DNA of 10,258 nucleotides from CAYTKU01 sp964550845 (GTDB lineage Bacteria; Patescibacteriota; Patescibacteriia; Magasanikbacterales; UBA922), in assembly GCA_964550845.1 (NCBI GenBank), contig CAZKAD010000037.1:1-10258 (forward strand), written 5' to 3'. Of this stretch, positions 6,162 to 10,258 are shown piece by piece. A program made the position numbers and the translations under genes. How positions within the stretch are numbered: position 1 is the first letter of the stretch; the number at the start of each line of letters is the position of its first letter. A model generated the notes under the pieces. The model was given only the letters and a program-made list of their open reading frames with translations. It was not told the origin of the DNA and did not search any database.

Positions 6162-6190
6162 ATTTAAAGCCAAAAAATCAGCTTTGTCAA
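6162..6190 (-). promoter_or_regulatory. Minus-strand promoter of the structured transcript
   Basis: Minus strand: -35 TTGACA (6190-6185; 6 of 6), 17-base spacer, -10 TTAAAT (6167-6162; 4 of 6). Initiation would be near 6154, just inside the assembly gap, directed away from rpmE. Confidence 0.6.
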
Positions 6191-6217
6191 GCCCTTTATG
6201 GCTCTACCCTGTGGATA

Positions 6218-6246
6218 TTGACAAAACTCTCCTCCTCTGCTATACT
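6218..6246 (+). promoter_or_regulatory. Promoter of rpmE
   Basis: Plus strand: -35 TTGACA (6218-6223; 6 of 6), 17-base spacer, -10 TATACT (6241-6246; 5 of 6). It is the best promoter in the window, as expected for a ribosomal protein gene. The start is near 6253, giving a leader of about 65 bases. Its -35 box is back to back with that of the divergent promoter, 27 bases apart. Confidence 0.85.
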
Positions 6247-6280
6247 CCTTTTACTTTATTATTAGCTTTTCTTAAGCAAG

Positions 6281-6313
6281 CCATTGGCTACAATGGGAAG
6301 TCTTAGGAGCCAA
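6281..6313 (+). promoter_or_regulatory. rpmE leader hairpin and Shine-Dalgarno
   Basis: In the leader, CCATT (6281-6285) can pair with AATGG (6292-6296). AGGAG follows at 6305-6309, 8 bases before the ATG. This is the only strong Shine-Dalgarno in the window and it fixes the rpmE start. The hairpin is small; a regulatory role is possible but unproven. Confidence 0.5.
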
Positions 6314-6317
6314 ATTT

Positions 6318-6656
6318 ATGAAAAAAGATATTCATCCAAAGGTAAACAATGTTATCTTCCTCGACACTTCATGTGGTGCTGAATTTTTTGGTACTTCAAC
6401 TCTCAGTTCCAAAGAAACTCGCACCGTAGACGGAGTTGAATACATGATTCTGCATATTGAAATTTCTTCTGCTTCTCATCCTTTCTACACTGGAAAACAA
6501 ATTCTCGTGGATACTGCTCGCCGTGTTGAAAAATTTACCGAACGCGCGACCAAAGTAGCTGCCACAGCAGAAACACGCAAAGGAAAAACTGCCAAGCACG
6601 CAGCGAAAACTGCTGCCCGCAAAGCAAAAATGTCTGGCGAAGAAGCAGCTCAGTAG
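6318..6656 (+). CDS. rpmE: 50S ribosomal protein bL31, zinc-free form with basic tail
   Basis: The 112-residue product is bL31, which bridges the ribosomal subunits near the central protuberance. MKKDIHPKVNNV at the start and HPFYTGKQILVDTARRVEKF (54-73) are the family signatures. Zinc-binding forms carry four cysteines; here only C19 remains, and the second pair is replaced by SSASHPF, so this is the zinc-independent (C-) type. Residues 75-112 form an Ala/Lys/Arg-rich tail beyond the usual ~70-residue length, likely disordered or rRNA-binding. A strong promoter and Shine-Dalgarno precede it, and its own terminator follows 6 bases after the stop. It lies just upstream of prfA, an arrangement seen in many bacteria, but here the two are transcribed separately. 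Confidence 0.95.
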   Translation: MKKDIHPKVNNVIFLDTSCGAEFFGTSTLSSKETRTVDGVEYMILHIEISSASHPFYTGKQILVDTARRVEKFTERATKVAATAETRKGKTAKHAAKTAARKAKMSGEEAAQ

Positions 6657-6662
6657 CGTCTC

Positions 6663-6696
6663 AAAAAAACAGATTCCTTTTCGGGTCTGTTTTTTT
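6663..6696 (+). terminator. rpmE terminator
   Basis: CAGATTC (6670-6676) pairs with GGGTCTG (6683-6689), with A-rich and T-rich flanks (A from 6663, T to 6696) extending the stem and forming the U-tract. Confidence 0.85.
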
Positions 6697-6732
6697 ATTT
6701 TTTCAAACCTATCATTCCAAATTTTCTCACTC

Positions 6733-6852
6733 TGTCATTCCAAACGAAGTGAGGAATCTTTCGTAAGGAAAATATTTTTCTCCTCTATACAATTGCGAAA
6801 AAAATGATATACTCTTACGAAAGATTCCTCGTCGTTCCTCCTCGGAATGACA
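6733..6852. mobile_element. Inverted-repeat (MITE-like) element carrying the prfA promoter
   Basis: Imperfect terminal inverted repeats of about 35-39 bases bound a 120-base element. TGTCATTCC (6733-6741) pairs with GGAATGACA (6844-6852), and AGGAATCTTTCGTAAG (6752-6767) pairs perfectly with CTTACGAAAGATTCCT (6814-6829). The ends resemble the dispersed TGTCATTCC...GAGGAATC repeats seen in many bacterial genomes. It has no coding capacity, so any movement would need a transposase elsewhere. A near-copy of the left end, ATCATTCCAAA, lies at 6711-6721, possibly a truncated second copy. Confidence 0.65.
6805..6813 (+). promoter_or_regulatory. Likely extended -10 promoter of prfA
   Basis: TGATATACT has TATACT at 6808-6813 preceded by TGN, an extended -10; no clear -35 is present. 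It lies inside the inverted-repeat element at the inner edge of the right arm. Initiation near 6820 gives a leader of about 49 bases made mostly of the right repeat arm. The rpmE terminator upstream makes a separate promoter necessary. Confidence 0.5.
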
Positions 6853-6868
6853 GCGCCTTATAAATTAT

Positions 6869-7927
6869 ATGCTCGAAAAATATATTCAACTCAAAAACAA
6901 ATTTGATGCGCTTGAAGCAGATCTGCAAAATCCTGCTATTATTAATGACTCTAAAAAACTCAAAAATGTTTCGACCGAGTATACTGATCTTAAGCCCGTG
7001 TATGAAAAAATCAATGAACTTGAACAAACAGAAAAGCACCTTGTTGATGTCGAAGATATGATCAATGGTGAAGACCAAGCAATGAAAGAACTTGCAGAGC
7101 TGGAAAAAACAGAACTCCTTGAAAAAAAATCTACTCTTGAAAATACACTCGCTGAAATGACTCGTCCCACCGATCCCATGGATAAAAAAGATGTGATTGT
7201 GGAAATCCGTGCTGGTGCTGGCGGAGACGAAGCAGCCCTCTTTGCAGGAGACCTCATGCGTATGTATATGAAGTACGCTGATAGTCTCGGTTGGAAGACA
7301 GGACTGATCGATGAACATCAAATCGGAATTGGTGGCTACAAAGAAGTCATCTTTAGTATGAGTGGACACAATGTGTACCGCGATATGAAATATGAAATGG
7401 GAGTACACCGTGTTCAGCGTGTTCCAGAAACAGAAAAAACTGGACGTATCCATACTTCGACAGCTTCTGTTGCCGTCCTGCCTGAAATTGAAGAAACAGA
7501 AATGGAAATTAAAGAGAGTGATCTGCGTATAGATATTTTTTGTTCAGGTGGCGCAGGAGGACAGAGTGTCAACACCACCAAAAGTGCGGTGCGCATTGTG
7601 CACATACCAACCGGACTCATCGTACAATGTCAGGATGAACGATCACAGGTACAAAACAAAGCCAAAGCCATGGATGTACTGCGTGCGCGTCTCTATGAAA
7701 TGGATCAAGAAAAAAAACGCAGTGAACTGGAACAAAAACGCAAGAGCCAAATCGGTACTGGTGATCGCAGTGAAAAAATTCGCACCTACAATTTTCCCCA
7801 AGATCGTATTACAGATCATCGCATCCATGAAAGCTGGAACAATATTCCAACGATTCTCAATGGCGATGTTGGCAAAATTATTGAAGCGCTCAGAACGGCT
7901 GACTACAAGCAAATGGATGAAGCATAA
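6869..7927 (+). CDS. prfA: Peptide chain release factor 1 (RF1)
   Basis: The 352-residue product is RF1, which recognises UAA and UAG in the ribosomal A site and triggers peptide release. The catalytic GGQ (230-232, in SGGAGGQSVNTTKSAVR) is present; its Gln is normally methylated by PrmC. The decoding tripeptide is PET (186-188, in RVPETEKTGRIHTS), the PxT motif of RF1 rather than the SPF of RF2. IRAGAGGDEAALFAGDL (113-129) and the N-terminal coiled-coil domain 1 are also present. Length is normal. The ATG at 6869 has no Shine-Dalgarno. Its modifying enzyme prmC lies 1.35 kb downstream on the same strand, separated by two oppositely oriented genes. Confidence 0.97.
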   Translation: MLEKYIQLKNKFDALEADLQNPAIINDSKKLKNVSTEYTDLKPVYEKINELEQTEKHLVDVEDMINGEDQAMKELAELEKTELLEKKSTLENTLAEMTRPTDPMDKKDVIVEIRAGAGGDEAALFAGDLMRMYMKYADSLGWKTGLIDEHQIGIGGYKEVIFSMSGHNVYRDMKYEMGVHRVQRVPETEKTGRIHTSTASVAVLPEIEETEMEIKESDLRIDIFCSGGAGGQSVNTTKSAVRIVHIPTGLIVQCQDERSQVQNKAKAMDVLRARLYEMDQEKKRSELEQKRKSQIGTGDRSEKIRTYNFPQDRITDHRIHESWNNIPTILNGDVGKIIEALRTADYKQMDEA

Positions 7928-7958
7928 AAAAATGGTCGCATAAGTCGACCATTTTTTT
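7926..7958 (+). terminator. Bidirectional terminator between prfA and the membrane protein gene
   Basis: ATGGTCG (7932-7938) pairs with CGACCAT (7946-7952) around a 7-base loop. A-tract and T-tract flanks pair further and supply a U-run in both directions. It serves the two convergent genes. Confidence 0.9.
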
Positions 7959-7977
7959 ATTACATATTTTAAAATTT

Positions 7978-8973
7978 TTATTTCATTTCTTCCATCTGTT
8001 CTGCATCGGTTACTGTGCTCATAGGCAATCCAAAATATTTACTTTTCATATCTATTTTCGAAGTTACTTTGCCAATGATACGATGGTTGCTATCAATCGT
8101 CACTTCACCAATACTTGAATCCACAACAATTGACGGTTCAATCGATATGACCTTACCAAGCCTTGGCTGCGTACCGCCCTCAGGCCGTCCTGTACTTCCC
8201 AAAAATATTACAAAATCATTTATATTCAGTGATTCAAAATCATGTTGTACTTGAACTCGATCACCAGATTCAAAATCTGATATAAAATGATTGGTGTTGA
8301 TGAGGTACGGATTAAGAACCTTGTCGGAAAACAGCCCCGTAAACATGATAGCCAAAGCAAAGATCAGAAGCACCAGAACATGAAGCACGAAAGTATATAC
8401 ACCTGAGAGAATAAACTTGGCCACACTCATTTTAGACGACACACGTGAAAAAACGAGAACAAAAAGAGGATACACGATGCTGAGATAGAGGCGCAATAAA
8501 AATGGAACATTTTTTGTAAGCGATCTGTACGAAAATACACAGAGAAGGATCCAAGATACACCAAGTCCTAAGATATAAACTTCAAGATAAGGGAGTGAAA
8601 ATATTTGAGCAGCAAGACAAGAAAGAATAAGAACGCCAAAAATAGAAACCAGAATAAACCAAAAATTTTGTTTATGTGCAATTTTTTGACTCTCTACATC
8701 AAGTTCTTCCTTGCGAAGCACATGCCAACCCAAAAAAATACAGATAAGAAAAGTCAAATCAATTGCCATATCCAGAGCTAAAACTGGAACCGAAAAAACC
8801 TTCTTTTCAAGTTGAAAATCAAACACATCCAAAAGAGCATTTGCACCAGTAACAAGTGATCCAAAGATCAAAATACCGAAAAGAAAATAGAGTACTCTCT
8901 TGTAGGCTTGAAGATAGAGAATCTGTTCACGTTCATCATTTGGTTTACGAAGAAACCACAAAAAGTTTTTCAT
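7978..8973 (-). CDS. Six-helix membrane protein with extracytoplasmic beta-rich domain
   Basis: The 331-residue product has six predicted transmembrane segments at about 27-47, 60-84, 104-124, 131-149, 158-177 and 193-215, then a soluble C-terminal domain (about 228-331). The N-terminus carries a DEREQ motif (13-17), reminiscent of small membrane proteins that are encoded beside XRE regulators. The C-terminal part (GDRVQVQHDFESLNINDFVIF, then LGKVISIEP...IGKVTSK) looks like the beta-barrel core of signal peptidase I-like proteins. I see no Ser/Lys catalytic pair in the expected context, so this is a fold guess, not an enzyme call. It follows the XRE gene by 14 bases, so they form an operon, and it ends at a shared terminator. 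Function is unknown; sensing or transport under XRE control is an inference. Confidence 0.75.
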   Translation of the reverse strand: MKNFLWFLRKPNDEREQILYLQAYKRVLYFLFGILIFGSLVTGANALLDVFDFQLEKKVFSVPVLALDMAIDLTFLICIFLGWHVLRKEELDVESQKIAHKQNFWFILVSIFGVLILSCLAAQIFSLPYLEVYILGLGVSWILLCVFSYRSLTKNVPFLLRLYLSIVYPLFVLVFSRVSSKMSVAKFILSGVYTFVLHVLVLLIFALAIMFTGLFSDKVLNPYLINTNHFISDFESGDRVQVQHDFESLNINDFVIFLGSTGRPEGGTQPRLGKVISIEPSIVVDSSIGEVTIDSNHRIIGKVTSKIDMKSKYFGLPMSTVTDAEQMEEMK

Positions 8974-8987
8974 ACGAATAAATAAAA

Positions 8988-9191
8988 TTAAGAAATAAAA
9001 CGGAAAATGTCTTCAATTTTGACATTGAACAGTTGCGCACACTTCCAAGCCAAATGAAGGGTCGGTTGATATTTTCCCTGTTCTATGGCATTAATAGTTT
9101 GACGAGTAACACCAAGAATATCTGCCAAATATTCTTGAGTAAACCCTTTTTGGGTTCGTAACTCTTTGAGATTGGAAATAATCTCTGGCAT
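8988..9191 (-). CDS. Small XRE-family transcriptional regulator
   Basis: The 67-residue product is almost entirely one Cro/CI-type helix-turn-helix. NLKELRTQKGFTQEYLADIL (7-26) gives the first helices, GVTRQTINAIEQGKYQPTL (27-45) the recognition region, and LAWKCAQLFNVKIEDIFRF the closing helices. It has no effector domain, which is typical of compact repressors (YozG-like) paired with a membrane protein. The ATG at 9191 has no Shine-Dalgarno. Palindromes in and just downstream of its promoter are good candidates for self-regulation, and they also overlap the likely prmC promoter. Confidence 0.92.
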   Translation of the reverse strand: MPEIISNLKELRTQKGFTQEYLADILGVTRQTINAIEQGKYQPTLHLAWKCAQLFNVKIEDIFRFIS

Positions 9192-9200
9192 AGGTTATAC

Positions 9201-9216
9201 GTAAAATATATTTTAC
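9201..9216. promoter_or_regulatory. Operator-like palindrome, site 1
   Basis: GTAAAATATATTTTAC is a perfect 16-base palindrome made of two TATTTTAC half-sites. It lies in the 5' leader of the XRE gene, 10 bases before its start codon and just downstream of the predicted start site. Confidence 0.6.
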
Positions 9217-9235
9217 TTTCTTATAATCGATAATG

Positions 9236-9241
9236 TATAAT
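9236..9241 (+). promoter_or_regulatory. Possible -10 of the prmC promoter
   Basis: A perfect TATAAT lies at 9236-9241, another at 9222-9227, both on the plus strand and upstream of the prmC ATG at 9281. Neither has a good -35. They overlap the XRE promoter and operators, so the two directions may exclude one another. Confidence 0.4.
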
Positions 9242-9255
9242 GTATTTTACATTAT
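9237..9255. promoter_or_regulatory. Operator-like palindrome, site 2
   Basis: ATAATGTATTTTACATTAT has 8-base perfect arms around a 3-base centre and contains the same TATTTTAC half-site (9243-9250) found twice in site 1. It occupies the spacer between the -35 and -10 of the XRE promoter, where a bound repressor would block RNA polymerase. Confidence 0.6.
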
Positions 9256-9268
9256 GTCAAGTGTCTTC

Positions 9269-9277
9269 TGTGGATAA
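9269..9277. promoter_or_regulatory. Perfect DnaA-box sequence before prmC
   Basis: TGTGGATAA is the exact complement of the consensus DnaA box TTATCCACA. It is a single copy, 3 bases before the prmC ATG. One box does not make an origin; it may be chance. Confidence 0.35.
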
Positions 9278-9280
9278 ATT

Positions 9281-10165
9281 ATGAAAAAAACACTCTTAAA
9301 GACCATAGAAATAACCCAAAAAAAATATCATTTGGACTTGTTTGATATCCAAATTTTGCTCGCTCATGTTCTCAAAAAACCTCGCGAATGGGTGGTTTCG
9401 CATCCTGAATTTACTCTTCCCTGGCTCGCAAATTTTAAACTTCAACGATTATTTCGTCTACGTGCCAAAGGCGTCCCTATTGCTTATCTCACCGGCCACA
9501 AGGAATTTTTTGGCTTTAATTTTTTGGTCAATAAACACACCCTCGTCCCCCGCCCTGATACAGAAATTCTGGTAGAGAATGTAATCTCTGTCATTGCGCC
9601 TGGCCGCGTTGGGCGGGAGCACACCGAAGCGAAGCAATCTCTTCTGATAGACATCGGAACAGGCTCTGGCTGTATTCCTATTGCCATTCAAAAAACTCTT
9701 CAACAAAAGAATCCTTCTTATCAACTGGAAACAATTGCTACCGATATATCCAAAAAAGCGTTAGAAGTCGCCAAAAAAAATGCCCAGATTCATAAAACTA
9801 ACATTACTTTTCTCCAAGGAAATTTATTAGAACCAATCATCAATAAAAAAATAGACCTCTCCAATAAACAAATTCTCCTCACTGCCAATCTTCCCTATCT
9901 GACGCAAGAACAATTTGATACTGAAGCCTCTATCCAGCATGAACCACATTCTGCTCTCGTGGCAGACGATAACGGACTTGCCCTGTACAAAACACTTCTA
10001 GGGCAAATAAAACAATCCGGCCATTCTCTCACCGCCTGGTTTGAAATTGATCCGTCTCAATCCATACCACTTTCTCATTACATCCAAACCATTTTTCCTC
10101 ACGCAAAAATTGAAGTAATCAAAGACTTGTGTGGCAGAGATCGTATCTTGAAAATCCAACTTTAA
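9281..10165 (+). CDS. prmC: Release factor glutamine methyltransferase PrmC
   Basis: The 294-residue product is PrmC (HemK), which uses S-adenosylmethionine to methylate the Gln of the GGQ motif in release factors. An N-terminal helical substrate-recognition domain (about 1-75) is followed by the family signature EFFGFNFLVNKHTLVPRPDTE (75-95), the SAM-binding GTGSGC (126-131), an acidic strand end TD (154-155), and NLPY (203-206) in place of the usual NPPY that holds the target Gln. Residues 103-120 (from SVIAPGRV to EAKQS) come from a GC-rich insert resembling a dispersed repeat, placed in the loop between the two domains. The ATG at 9281 has no Shine-Dalgarno. The assignment fits the nearby prfA. 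Confidence 0.94.
   Translation: MKKTLLKTIEITQKKYHLDLFDIQILLAHVLKKPREWVVSHPEFTLPWLANFKLQRLFRLRAKGVPIAYLTGHKEFFGFNFLVNKHTLVPRPDTEILVENVISVIAPGRVGREHTEAKQSLLIDIGTGSGCIPIAIQKTLQQKNPSYQLETIATDISKKALEVAKKNAQIHKTNITFLQGNLLEPIINKKIDLSNKQILLTANLPYLTQEQFDTEASIQHEPHSALVADDNGLALYKTLLGQIKQSGHSLTAWFEIDPSQSIPLSHYIQTIFPHAKIEVIKDLCGRDRILKIQL
9589..9641 (+). repeat. Dispersed-repeat-like insert inside prmC
   Basis: The segment begins TGTCATTGCG and ends GAAGCGAAGCAATCTC, the two ends of a dispersed repeat common in bacterial intergenic DNA. Its centre (about 9599-9620) is far richer in G+C than the surrounding gene. It stays in frame with prmC. The ends also resemble the TGTCATTCC...GGAATC element upstream of prfA. 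Confidence 0.55.
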
Positions 10166-10230
10166 TCTAGACTGTCACACTTTTCCACTTTCCCCAGTTA
10201 TAGATAGGTGAAAGCAAACTTTTGGGCCGT

Positions 10231-10258
10231 ATGAGTGAAATGTCTGAGGAAGATCTTC
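10231..10258 (+). CDS. Possible start of a gene cut by the window edge
   Basis: An ATG at 10231 opens a frame (MSEMSEEDL) that runs to the window end; an in-frame TTG at 10222 is an alternative start, with AGGTGA 10 bases before it at 10206-10211. Only nine codons are visible and no promoter is clear, so this is tentative. Nothing else stands out between the prmC stop and this point. Confidence 0.3.

Larger units (their letters stand above)
9232..9260 (-). promoter_or_regulatory. Promoter of the XRE-membrane protein operon
   Basis: Minus strand: -35 TTGACA (9260-9255; 6 of 6), 17-base spacer, -10 TACATT (9237-9232; 4 of 6). Initiation near 9225. The spacer is almost exactly filled by operator-like site 2. 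Confidence 0.65.

Noticed and set aside
5860..6306. Plus-strand open frame crossing the N run
   Set aside because: It is open only because the gap has no stops, and it crosses hairpins, a terminator and two promoters.
6733..6852. CRISPR repeat or rho-independent terminator for prfA upstream region
   Set aside because: There is one inverted pair only, no regularly spaced direct repeats, and the arms are 46 bases apart with no U-tract.
6815..7453. Minus-strand open frame of 212 codons opposite prfA
   Set aside because: Shadow of RF1; Phe/His/Ile-rich composition is typical of antisense translation of this AT-rich gene.
9201..9277. Replication origin
   Set aside because: AT-rich DNA and one DnaA box are present, but no box cluster and no dnaA/dnaN nearby; promoter and operator explain it better.

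Overview
The window looks like a draft (probably metagenome-assembled) bacterial genome from the Candidate Phyla Radiation / Patescibacteria, most likely Parcubacteria-like. The signs are AT-rich DNA, short intergenic spaces, almost no Shine-Dalgarno sequences, an RNase J with a long basic N-terminal extension, a membrane-anchored orphan family-5 solute-binding protein, and a bL31 that has lost its zinc cysteines. This placement rests on gene character only. A run of exactly 100 N (6059-6158) is most likely a scaffolding gap of unknown true length.

Left part (1-3480), mostly minus strand: the start of a membrane or exported protein cut by the window edge, a lipoprotein gene just upstream of it, two tRNA-Leu(UAG) genes each with its own near-identical promoter, a candidate small structured RNA on the plus strand (about 1209-1308), the RNase J gene, and a tRNA-Leu(CAG).

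Middle (3481-6700): a large solute-binding protein gene and secG on the minus strand, then a structured, apparently non-coding minus-strand transcript that starts inside or at the assembly gap and ends at a terminator before the secG promoter. Its promoter is back to back with a strong plus-strand promoter for rpmE (bL31).

Right part (6700-10258): an inverted-repeat element that supplies the likely promoter of prfA (release factor 1), then prmC, the methyltransferase that modifies release factors. These two functional partners are separated by an oppositely oriented two-gene cassette: a small XRE repressor and a six-helix membrane protein with an extracytoplasmic beta-rich domain. The cassette promoter is overlapped by palindromic operators that also cover the likely prmC promoter. 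prmC carries an in-frame GC-rich insert resembling a common dispersed bacterial repeat.

The window is largely translation and RNA-metabolism housekeeping (tRNAs, bL31, RF1, PrmC, RNase J) with secretion/envelope genes (SecG, solute-binding protein, lipoprotein). The least explained items are the two candidate RNAs, the RNase J variant ligand site, the repeats used as promoter or coding sequence, and the regulator/membrane cassette.
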